Shown here: one piece after another, positions 1 to 6,220 of the stretch
Position numbering within the stretch: the stretch's first letter is position 1
Layout of the letters: each line of letters begins with the position of its first letter
Assembly: GCA_947458775.1 (NCBI GenBank)
Contig: CANGZX010000007.1
Location: 1-10,873 of the forward strand
Reading direction: 5' to 3'
Length of the DNA stretch: 10,873 bases
Source: Sphingobacteriaceae bacterium
Lineage (GTDB): Bacteria > Bacteroidota > Bacteroidia > Sphingobacteriales > Sphingobacteriaceae
Made by a program: the position numbers and the translations under genes
Notes under the pieces: model-generated
What the model was told of the DNA's origin: nothing
Databases searched by the model: none
What the model saw: only the letters and a program-made list of their open reading frames with translations

Positions 1-127
1 CATCAAACAATTCTTTAACAATGCCTTTACTGCCTAAAAATTTAATACGGAAGCTTTCTAGCTCTTCGGTAGTGGCAGGGCTAAATTGATTGATTTCGGC
101 GGTGTATTGGTCGAGTTTTGCTTGCAT
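1..127 (-). CDS. pheS: Phenylalanine-tRNA ligase alpha subunit, N-terminal fragment
   Basis: This is the first 42 codons of a gene that leaves the window at its left edge. The start is the ATG whose complement lies at 125-127. The visible peptide begins MQAKLDQYTAEINQF and contains FRIKFLGSKGIVKELF at residues 26-41, which matches the conserved end of the N-terminal coiled-coil arm of bacterial PheS (family pattern R-x-K-[FY]-L-G-x-K-G). By family knowledge PheS pairs with PheT as an alpha2beta2 class II synthetase that charges tRNA-Phe in the cytoplasm. The catalytic domain lies outside the window, so activity cannot be judged. The gene sits 41 bases downstream of kbl on the same strand and may be read from the same transcript. 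Recognition rests on a short stretch but the motif is characteristic. Confidence 0.82.
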   Translation of the reverse strand, partial: MQAKLDQYTAEINQFSPATTEELESFRIKFLGSKGIVKELFD

Positions 128-141
128 TGTTTGGTATAAGT

Positions 142-160
142 TTTTGGCTAAAGCCCAAAA
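142..160 (-). terminator. Short hairpin in the kbl-pheS gap, possible weak terminator or attenuator
   Basis: An imperfect inverted repeat lies in the 41-base gap between the kbl stop and the pheS start. Read on the minus strand it is TTTTGGGCT-TT-AGCCAAAA, an 8-pair stem with one bulged G and a very small loop. No clean run of T follows it on the minus strand, so it does not look like a strong intrinsic terminator. It could lessen read-through from kbl into pheS or be chance. The structure was found by eye and no folding energy was computed. Confidence 0.3.
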
Positions 161-168
161 TAACAGTT

Positions 169-1359
169 TTATTTAATAACCCCCAACTCTTTGCCCACTT
201 TGGTAAAGGCGGCAATGGCCTCGTCGAGGTGTGCTTGTGTATGTGCGGCAGACAATTGTACCCGAATACGGGCTTTCCCTTGGGCTACAACCGGGTAGTA
301 AAACCCGATGACATAAATGCCTTCTTCGAGCATGTGGGCTGCAAAGCTTTGAGCCAGCTTGGCATCGTAAAGCATTACAGGTACAATGGGGTGTATGCCC
401 GGTTTAATGTCAAAGCCAGCTTCGGTCATTTTGCTTCGGAAATATTGAGTATTGAACTCCAATTTATCGCGTAATTCGGTGGTTTCGCTTAACATATCTA
501 ATACTGCAATAGAACCGCCTACAATAGAAGGAGCCAGGGTGTTCGAAAATAAATAAGGACGTGAGCGTTGGCGCAATAAGTCGATAATTTCTTTTCGGCC
601 GGAGGTAAAACCGCCCGAAGCGCCACCCAGGGCTTTGCCCAAAGTACCTGTAATAATATCAATTTGGCCCATTACGCCGTGGTGCTCGTGAGTACCGCGA
701 CCGGTTTTTCCCAGAAAGCCCGAACAATGGCATTCATCAATCATAACCAAGGCTTGGTATTGTTCGGCTAAAGCGCAAATTTTATCTAATTGGGCAATGG
801 TGCCATCCATAGAAAAAGCGCCATCGGTTACAATAATACGGTGGCGTAGGTTTTGGGTAGCTTGTAATTGGGTTTCCAAATCAGCCATATCGTCGTGTTT
901 GTAGCGGTAGCGTTGGGCTTTGCACAAACGTACGCCATCAATAATAGAGGCGTGGTTTAATTCATCAGAAATAATGGCATCTTGTTCGTTAAACAAAGGT
1001 TCAAAAACACCTCCATTGGCATCAAAAGCGGCGGCATATAAAATGGTGTCTTCGGTGCCTAAAAATTCGGATAGTTTACGTTCCAATTCTTTATGAATGT
1101 CTTGCGTGCCACATATGAAACGTACCGATGATAATCCATAACCACGACTATCGATGGTGTCTTTTGCAGCGGCTATGACCCGGGGATGCGAACTAAGACC
1201 TAAATAATTGTTTGCACAAAAGTTGAGTACCTGCTTGTCGCCCTGCACCGAAATTTCGGCACCTTGCGCCGACGTAATGATGCGCTCTTGTTTGTATAAA
1301 CCAGCTTCTTTAATACTGCTCAGTTCTTGCTGAAGAACGGGTTGTAGAGTTTTGTACAT
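169..1359 (-). CDS. kbl: Glycine C-acetyltransferase (2-amino-3-ketobutyrate CoA ligase)
   Basis: This PLP-dependent cytoplasmic enzyme interconverts 2-amino-3-ketobutyrate plus CoA with glycine plus acetyl-CoA, the second step of threonine breakdown via threonine dehydrogenase. The 396-residue protein matches the remembered E. coli Kbl along its length, including ERIITSAQ (25-32), [10 protein letters not shown] (46-55), [10 protein letters not shown] (78-87), [18 protein letters not shown] (131-148) and [11 protein letters not shown] further on. The PLP lysine is K242 in [14 protein letters not shown]136, D208 and H211 fall at the usual cofactor-contacting positions. The length is that of the family and both ends agree. 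An AAAGG lies directly before the ATG, closer than a standard ribosome-binding site. No threonine dehydrogenase gene is in view. The related enzymes ALA synthase, BioF and serine palmitoyltransferase are less likely because the [10 protein letters not shown] and [11 protein letters not shown] stretches are Kbl-like. Residue 212, after the PLP-stacking region H211, is Cys where I expect Ala or Ser. Confidence 0.95.
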   Translation of the reverse strand: MYKTLQPVLQQELSSIKEAGLYKQERIITSAQGAEISVQGDKQVLNFCANNYLGLSSHPRVIAAAKDTIDSRGYGLSSVRFICGTQDIHKELERKLSEFLGTEDTILYAAAFDANGGVFEPLFNEQDAIISDELNHASIIDGVRLCKAQRYRYKHDDMADLETQLQATQNLRHRIIVTDGAFSMDGTIAQLDKICALAEQYQALVMIDECHCSGFLGKTGRGTHEHHGVMGQIDIITGTLGKALGGASGGFTSGRKEIIDLLRQRSRPYLFSNTLAPSIVGGSIAVLDMLSETTELRDKLEFNTQYFRSKMTEAGFDIKPGIHPIVPVMLYDAKLAQSFAAHMLEEGIYVIGFYYPVVAQGKARIRVQLSAAHTQAHLDEAIAAFTKVGKELGVIK

Positions 1360-1478
1360 ACCTTTGTAATTAAACCGTAAAATTAAGCAATTCGGGCTAA
1401 AATTTTTTATGTTTTTTCATGGTGAATGGTGCAACTCTTACCAGATAAATAGCATCTTTACAGTATCTTCAAATATTC
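1360..1478. promoter_or_regulatory. Divergent intergenic region between kbl and the DUF5686-type gene
   Basis: This 119-base gap must hold the start signals for two diverging genes. It is A+T-rich. The only exact TAnnTTTG octamer (the Bacteroidota -7 element) is TACCTTTG at 1359-1366 on the plus strand, about 113 bases before the ATG of the plus-strand gene. A TTG at 1342-1344 is only 14 bases upstream, shorter than the usual spacing. The same bases read on the minus strand give the AAAGG just before the kbl ATG, so the match may be accidental. No clear minus-strand promoter octamer or operator palindrome was found. Confidence 0.35.
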
Positions 1479-3935
1479 ATGAAACTACGTTACCTATTCT
1501 TCTTTTTATTGCTAAGCCAAGTCCTATTTGGGCAAACGGTGCTCATAACTGGTAAAGTGACCGATACCAAAGGGCAGCCCATTTCTTTTGCCAGTGTGTA
1601 TGTAAAAGGGACAACGGTGGGCACTTCCGCTAATTCGGAGGGTTTGTATCAATTACGCGTAAAGCAGGGCAGTTTAGAATTGATGGTGCGGGCTGTGGGC
1701 TATCAACAATATAGCCAAGCCCTTTCGCTAGTGGCCGATACCAAACTTAATTTCACTTTACAGCCCGAGGCCTATCAATTAAGTGATGTGGTGATTAAGG
1801 CTAATGCAGAAGACCCGGCTTATGCCATCATTCGTCAAGCAATAAAAAATCGCAAGTCGCACTTAACTGAGGTAAAAGCCTATACGGCCGAGGTATACAT
1901 TAAGGGGATGCAAAAATTATTGGCTGCTCCTAAAAAATTTATGGGTTTAAATATCGATGATTTGGGCAAGCAGTTGGGCTTGGATTCTAACCGAAGAGGA
2001 ATTATTTACCTATCTGAATCGGAATCGAAATTAAGCTACCAACAACCGAACCAATACCGCGAAGAAATGCTTTCTTCGAAGACTTCGGGCAATAATAGGG
2101 CCTTTAGTTTTAACCGTGCTACCGATTTAAAAGTTAATTTTTATGAGAATTATCAAAGTTGGGAAGGCTTGAGTTTACGCCCACTGGTATCGCCTATAGC
2201 TGATGATGCTTTTTTATATTATACCTATAAATTTTTGGGTAATACTGTAGAAAATGGGGAAATGGTGAATAAAATTCAGGTAATACCCAAAAGGGCTTCC
2301 GATCCGGTATTTCGAGGTAACATCTATATTTTAGAAGATTCGTGGCGTATTTATAGTACCGACTTGTATTTGAGCAAAGACAATAACCTGAACTTTGTGG
2401 ACACGTTGAAAATTAAGCAAGATTTTATTCCAACGGGTGCTGATGGCTGGATGCCGGCTTCGGTAAAAATGGAGTTCAACGGTGGTTTTATGGGCTTTTC
2501 TTTTGGAGGATATTTTGTAGCTGTATTTAAAAACTACCAATTAGAGCCCGCTTTCGAAAAAAATAGTTTTAGAGAAGCCCTCCGAATAACTAGAGAAGTT
2601 AACAAAAAAGATTCTACGTATTGGGAACGGTCGCGGCCGATACCCTTAACAGATGAGGAGACCATTGACTATTTGAAAAAAGAAACGTTGGCTGCTAAAC
2701 GGGAATCTAAACCGTATTTAGATTCTTTAGATAGTAAAAGTAATATCTTTAAGCCGATGCGTTTTTTGCTGGGTTCTGGATATACCCATAGCAATCGATT
2801 TAAGAAAGAATACTTCCGATTAAGTTCGTTATTGTGGTCTACTTTTTACAATACGGTAGAAGGCTTTGGATTAAACTACGGTGCCACTTATGTAAAGCAA
2901 ATAGATAGTTTAAGTAATAAATGGGTGCGTTATTCTGCAAATGTGCGTTATGGTTTTGCCAATCAATTAATTAACGCACATATTAGAGGTTCATTGCCGG
3001 TGGGCAATGGGATATTCTCTTTTGCCCTAGGCTCCGACGTACAAGATTTAAACAGGAGAGGCTCGGTAACGCCCTTACAAAACAGCATTAACTCTCTATT
3101 GGAGGAGCGTAACGATTTAAAATTGTATCACAATGCCTTTGCACAATTGGGACTTAGTGGTCGCATTTTTGGAAACGTGCGTACCTCTGCTTCCCTTGAG
3201 TTTGCCAGTCGAAAAAGTTTGCTGAATACGAGCACTTACCGCATAAACAATTTCGATGATAGAACGTTTAGCTCCAATAACCCATTAAATCCTTCGCAGG
3301 ATGTACCGCTTTTCCCGAACAATCAATCGGTTAAATTGGAACTTCGGGCCAGTTATAATTTCAGTAATAAGTATGTAACCTATCCAACGGGTAAATATTA
3401 CCAAGCATCAAAGTACCCCACTTTGGGTTTAAACTATGTTCGTGGAATGAATGGATTTCTTTCATCTGATGTTCGCTACGATGTGTTAAGTTTTGATTTA
3501 ACCAAATCAGATATTCCGATGGGGTTTTATGGTAAATCATCCTTTTATGTTGCTGCCGGTAAATACCTTGATAATTCTTCGGTCTTTTTTCCAGATTACC
3601 AACATTTTACAGGTAATTTGCGTACGGCTTTTCAGGCACAGCCGAATAGTTTTTTGTTCTTAGACTATTATACACATAGCACAGCCGGTCAATTTGTAGA
3701 AGCACATGTTTCGCATAATTTTTCCGGATTTATCTTCAACAAAATTCCGCTTATACGTAAACTTAAACTCCAAGAATTGGCAGGGTTTAATTATTTAAAA
3801 ACACCCAATCTAAGTCATTATAATGAGTGGTATGTTGGTGTACAATGGTTAAATTTTAAGATATTTTACGGCCAAGCAAACGATTTAAGCCTAGCCCAAA
3901 ATAGGGGCATTCGCATTGCTATTGGGCTGAATTAA
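1479..3935 (+). CDS. DUF5686-type outer-membrane protein with carboxypeptidase-regulatory-like domain
   Basis: The 818-residue protein starts with a signal peptide (MKLRYLFFFLLLSQVLFG, cleavage likely before Q19). A carboxypeptidase-regulatory-like beta-sandwich follows at about residues 22-107 (ITGKVTDTKGQPISFASVYV, then GTS...SEGLYQLRV and the AVGYQ strand). Next comes a segment beginning DPAYAIIRQAIKNRK (112-126), typical of the DUF5686 family of Bacteroidota. The rest is long and rich in alternating aromatic and polar residues (for example the FSFALGSDV and LELRASYNFSNKY stretches) and ends IRIAIGLN, as expected of an outer-membrane beta-barrel. No TonB plug region (LPGV...RGG...DG) is present, so I do not call it a TonB receptor. 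The length is normal for the family. The biochemical role is unknown; an outer-membrane location is inferred. Codon use looks like that of its neighbours. The family call is firm and the function is not. Confidence 0.85.
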   Translation: MKLRYLFFFLLLSQVLFGQTVLITGKVTDTKGQPISFASVYVKGTTVGTSANSEGLYQLRVKQGSLELMVRAVGYQQYSQALSLVADTKLNFTLQPEAYQLSDVVIKANAEDPAYAIIRQAIKNRKSHLTEVKAYTAEVYIKGMQKLLAAPKKFMGLNIDDLGKQLGLDSNRRGIIYLSESESKLSYQQPNQYREEMLSSKTSGNNRAFSFNRATDLKVNFYENYQSWEGLSLRPLVSPIADDAFLYYTYKFLGNTVENGEMVNKIQVIPKRASDPVFRGNIYILEDSWRIYSTDLYLSKDNNLNFVDTLKIKQDFIPTGADGWMPASVKMEFNGGFMGFSFGGYFVAVFKNYQLEPAFEKNSFREALRITREVNKKDSTYWERSRPIPLTDEETIDYLKKETLAAKRESKPYLDSLDSKSNIFKPMRFLLGSGYTHSNRFKKEYFRLSSLLWSTFYNTVEGFGLNYGATYVKQIDSLSNKWVRYSANVRYGFANQLINAHIRGSLPVGNGIFSFALGSDVQDLNRRGSVTPLQNSINSLLEERNDLKLYHNAFAQLGLSGRIFGNVRTSASLEFASRKSLLNTSTYRINNFDDRTFSSNNPLNPSQDVPLFPNNQSVKLELRASYNFSNKYVTYPTGKYYQASKYPTLGLNYVRGMNGFLSSDVRYDVLSFDLTKSDIPMGFYGKSSFYVAAGKYLDNSSVFFPDYQHFTGNLRTAFQAQPNSFLFLDYYTHSTAGQFVEAHVSHNFSGFIFNKIPLIRKLKLQELAGFNYLKTPNLSHYNEWYVGVQWLNFKIFYGQANDLSLAQNRGIRIAIGLN

Positions 3936-3981
3936 TTTTTTCTTATCTCCAATAAACTCCTTATACATACGTTAAAAGGGT

Positions 3982-4449
3982 ATGAAGTTTTTGTACCGTT
4001 TTTTGCTTGCTTTATTCTTTTTGGTTTGGGTGGGAGGTATGTATTTGGTATTTACCACTACCCAAGACATCAATCGTGCTGCAAAAATGACCGTGTGGTT
4101 AGCGCAATATGTAGCTAACCCGTATTTTATTGTATTGTTTGTTGGTGGCTTGGCAGCAATACTGGTTATTTTTTGGTTACCCATCTGGCTAAAAGCCTAC
4201 CGCCAAAAACAATTGCACAAACGTTTGAAAAAAGAAGGAGTTTGGGCTTCTGTACCCATTATTCACATTGTGGATACTCGACTTACAGTGAATAAAAATC
4301 CACGAATAGCAATTAGTGTACGTATATTAAATATACTGGCAACTTTTGAACTTACGGTGTCTAGAGTGCAAATCCCTCGAGTGGGCGATTTAATAGATAT
4401 ATTTTATGATCCCAAAGATCCTACACGTGTAGTTCCGGCTGAATACTAG
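3982..4449 (+). CDS. Small two-helix membrane protein, DUF3592-like, function unknown
   Basis: This 155-residue protein has two strong hydrophobic segments at about residues 4-26 and 48-71, the second followed by a basic stretch (KAYRQKQLHKRLKK, 71-84). A soluble beta-rich tail occupies about 88-155 and closes with GDLIDIFYDPKDPTRVV (135-151). A closing G-x-x-[IV]-x-[IV]-x-YDPxDP is typical of DUF3592-type small membrane proteins, so a distant relationship is likely, but I do not recognise a named family with certainty. The tail probably faces the cytoplasm by the positive-inside rule. The start is the only sensible one, with AAAAGGG ending one base before the ATG. The gene begins 46 bases after the DUF5686-type gene with no obvious terminator or promoter octamer between, so co-transcription is plausible. 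No function can be assigned. Confidence 0.7.
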   Translation: MKFLYRFLLALFFLVWVGGMYLVFTTTQDINRAAKMTVWLAQYVANPYFIVLFVGGLAAILVIFWLPIWLKAYRQKQLHKRLKKEGVWASVPIIHIVDTRLTVNKNPRIAISVRILNILATFELTVSRVQIPRVGDLIDIFYDPKDPTRVVPAEY

Positions 4450-4468
4450 CTTTTTCATGGGCAATTCC

Positions 4469-4476
4469 TATCTTTG
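4469..4476 (+). promoter_or_regulatory. Candidate Bacteroidota -7 promoter element upstream of trhO
   Basis: TATCTTTG fits the Bacteroidota -7 consensus TAnnTTTG exactly and ends 32 bases before the upstream trhO ATG. A convincing TTG is missing at the -33 position; only T-rich sequence (TTTTTC) lies there. If it is used, trhO and the overlapping crtW would be transcribed independently of the upstream membrane-protein gene. Confidence 0.45.
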
Positions 4477-4508
4477 TAATTCATTTAACGCTGTTTGCAG
4501 CAGCATCA

Positions 4509-5477
4509 ATGATTATGAAAAACTACCAAACCTTACTTTACTACTGCTATAGCCCTATAGTAGAAGCCGAGCAATTTGCCCTCGATCATTTAAAATTTTG
4601 TCAATCGTTAAATCTTGTAGGCCGAATTATTGTGGCCGATGAAGGACTTAATGGAACCGTTTCGGGCACTCCAGAGGCTTGTAAGGCCTACATGGCTGCC
4701 GTGCATGCAGACCCTCGTTTTGCCAAAACCGATTTCAAAATTGATGAGGTAGAGGAACCTTCATTTATTAAAATGCACTGCCGCTATAAATCAGAAATTG
4801 TGCATTCGGGCTTACGAAATCCAAAAATTATTGATCCAACTAAACAAACTGGCAAGCATTTAGAGCCAATGGAGTTTTTGGCTATGAAAGATCAAGAAGA
4901 TGTAGTGATTTTAGATGTGCGTTCTAATTACGAACACAATGTGGGTCGTTTTAAAAATGCCATTACCCTCAATATTGAGAATTTTAGAGAATTCCCAGAA
5001 AAGATAAACGAACTGGCACACTATAAAGACAAGAAAATAGTAACCTATTGCACCGGCGGTATTAAATGCGAAAAAGCATCGGCATTGTTATTACACGAAG
5101 GTTTTAAAGATGTTTACCAATTACATGGCGGTATTATTAAATACGGTAAAGAAGCTGGTGGTAAAGATTTTGAAGGTAAATGTTACGTATTTGATAATCG
5201 GGTTGCGGTGGATGTGAATTCGGAAAACCCCGTTGTAATTTCTACCTGTTTTAACTGTGGTACCATTACGGCTAAAATGATTAATTGCGCCAACCCGGAG
5301 TGCAACGAGCACTTTACGCAATGCGATGCCTGCGGAGATGCATTGCAAGGTTGCTGCTGCGAAACCTGCATGGAGCACCCACGCAAACGAGCATACGATG
5401 GTACAGGATATTATGTAAAAGTACCTCAGCCTGTAAATAGCAGTAAAAAAAGTTTAACGACAGTAGCAAATGACTAA
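4509..5477 (+). CDS. trhO: Rhodanese-domain tRNA uridine(34) hydroxylase TrhO (YceA/UPF0176)
   Basis: TrhO hydroxylates uridine 34 of certain tRNAs to 5-hydroxyuridine in an O2-dependent reaction (family knowledge). The 322-residue protein shows the family layout: an N-terminal ferredoxin-like domain with VGRIIVADEGLNGTVSGT (37-54), a linker with EPSFIKMHCRYKSEIV, and a rhodanese domain at about 128-215 with VILDVRSNYEH (133-143) and the catalytic loop CTGGIKCEKAS, in which C181 is the active-site cysteine. A C-terminal tail carries ten cysteines between 247 and 287 (CFNC, C260, C265, CDAC, CCCETC), which look like metal-binding pairs common in this family. Two ATGs are possible; the second, at 4515 (MKNYQTLLYYCY), matches family N-termini better. 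Neither has a clear ribosome-binding site. The 3' end overlaps the next gene by 8 bases, suggesting translational coupling. Confidence 0.93.
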   Translation: MIMKNYQTLLYYCYSPIVEAEQFALDHLKFCQSLNLVGRIIVADEGLNGTVSGTPEACKAYMAAVHADPRFAKTDFKIDEVEEPSFIKMHCRYKSEIVHSGLRNPKIIDPTKQTGKHLEPMEFLAMKDQEDVVILDVRSNYEHNVGRFKNAITLNIENFREFPEKINELAHYKDKKIVTYCTGGIKCEKASALLLHEGFKDVYQLHGGIIKYGKEAGGKDFEGKCYVFDNRVAVDVNSENPVVISTCFNCGTITAKMINCANPECNEHFTQCDACGDALQGCCCETCMEHPRKRAYDGTGYYVKVPQPVNSSKKSLTTVAND

Positions 5478-6141
5478 GTATGTCTCAAATTGGGGGGTAG
5501 TAATAGCCTTGCTGGTAATAGCCTCTTGGGCTTTCAGTCTTTGTAATTTACTCGTTTTCAACATTACTTGGTCCAATCCTTGGGTGTATCTGTTGGTGCT
5601 GTTGCAAATGCATTTGTACACAGGCCTTTTTATTACTGCCCACGATGCCATGCACGGAACGGTATCGTCGAATAAGGTGTTTAACAATTTCATTGGCGGA
5701 CTTTGCACACTTTTATACGCCCTTTTCCCACTTCGTGTTTTGTACCAAAAGCATCACGAGCATCATCGGCATGTGCATACTGATAAAGATCCAGATTACC
5801 ATCACGGGAATTTCTTTGCTTGGTATTTTAACTTTGTAAAAACGTATGTAAAGTGGTGGCAAATTTTAATTTTAGCCACTCTATTCAATATATTAAAAAT
5901 TTGGTTTGCAGAAAGCAACCTGATCTTATTTTGGGTTCTTCCATCGCTATTGAGTACGTTGCAATTATTCTTTTTTGGCACCTGGATGCCACATCATGGA
6001 GAGCACGACAATAAACATCAATCCAATACCCTCCAAAAAAATCATTTTTTAGCATTTATAACCTGCTATTTTTTTGGCTACCATTATGAACATCACGATT
6101 CGCCGGGAACACCTTGGTGGAAGCTATGGCAATTAAAATAA
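5470..6141 (+). CDS. crtW: CrtW-type beta-carotene (4,4') ketolase, fatty-acid-desaturase-like
   Basis: This integral-membrane diiron oxygenase has the CrtW pattern in order: GLFITAHDAMHGTV (52-65, His 58 and 62), KHHEHHRHVHTDKDPDYHHG (94-113), FFGTWMPHHGEHD (168-180) and CYFFGYHYEHHDSPGTPWW (199-217, His 205, 208 and 209). Hydrophobic segments near 9-30, 38-57, 74-92 and 131-170 fit the membrane fold. The family adds keto groups to the beta-ionone rings of carotenoids, giving canthaxanthin- or astaxanthin-type pigments, using O2 and an electron donor. At 223 residues it is somewhat shorter than many CrtW proteins but complete. CFHFG in well-known CrtW proteins appears here as CYFFG, so that His is absent; the histidine boxes themselves are intact. 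No crtB, crtI, crtY or crtZ is in the window, so the substrate cannot be inferred from context. The start overlaps the end of trhO. Confidence 0.83.
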   Translation: MTKYVSNWGVVIALLVIASWAFSLCNLLVFNITWSNPWVYLLVLLQMHLYTGLFITAHDAMHGTVSSNKVFNNFIGGLCTLLYALFPLRVLYQKHHEHHRHVHTDKDPDYHHGNFFAWYFNFVKTYVKWWQILILATLFNILKIWFAESNLILFWVLPSLLSTLQLFFFGTWMPHHGEHDNKHQSNTLQKNHFLAFITCYFFGYHYEHHDSPGTPWWKLWQLK

Positions 6142-6178
6142 GAGCGTAATTGCATTGTCATAAATAAACACATAGTTA

Positions 6179-6206
6179 TTGACTTAGCTTGGCAATAGTA
6201 CCTTTG
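6179..6206 (+). promoter_or_regulatory. Bacteroidota-type promoter for the TonB receptor-hemH pair
   Basis: A TTG at 6179-6181 and TACCTTTG at 6199-6206 are separated by 17 bases. This matches the Bacteroidota sigma-factor consensus (TTG at -33, TAnnTTTG at -7). The octamer ends 14 bases before the receptor ATG at 6221, giving a very short leader. It is the best promoter in the window and implies that the receptor and hemH are transcribed separately from trhO-crtW. No Fur-like palindrome was recognised by eye around it. Confidence 0.65.
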
Positions 6207-6220
6207 TTAAAATTAAAATC

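Noticed and set aside
118..474. Plus-strand open frame of 118 codons at the left end
   Set aside because: It runs antisense through the 3' part of kbl and across the kbl-pheS gap, its peptide resembles no family, and both kbl and pheS are clearly real on the other strand.
169..1359. 5-aminolevulinate synthase, which would fit thematically with hemH
   Set aside because: The [10 protein letters not shown] and [11 protein letters not shown] stretches and overall length fit Kbl, and the heme theme is not evidence for this gene, which is 7 kb away on the other strand.
3936..3981. Terminator or promoter between the DUF5686-type gene and the small membrane protein
   Set aside because: There is a T run (TTTTTTC) but no hairpin before it, and no TAnnTTTG octamer.
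5121..5386. Minus-strand open frames of 67 and 85 codons inside trhO
   Set aside because: They are antisense to the conserved 3' half of trhO and have no recognisable features.
5470..6141. Ordinary acyl-lipid fatty acid desaturase
   Set aside because: HDAMHG, DPDYHHG, FGTWMPHH and the closing GYHYEHH with PWW are the CrtW pattern rather than the acyl-lipid desaturase pattern.
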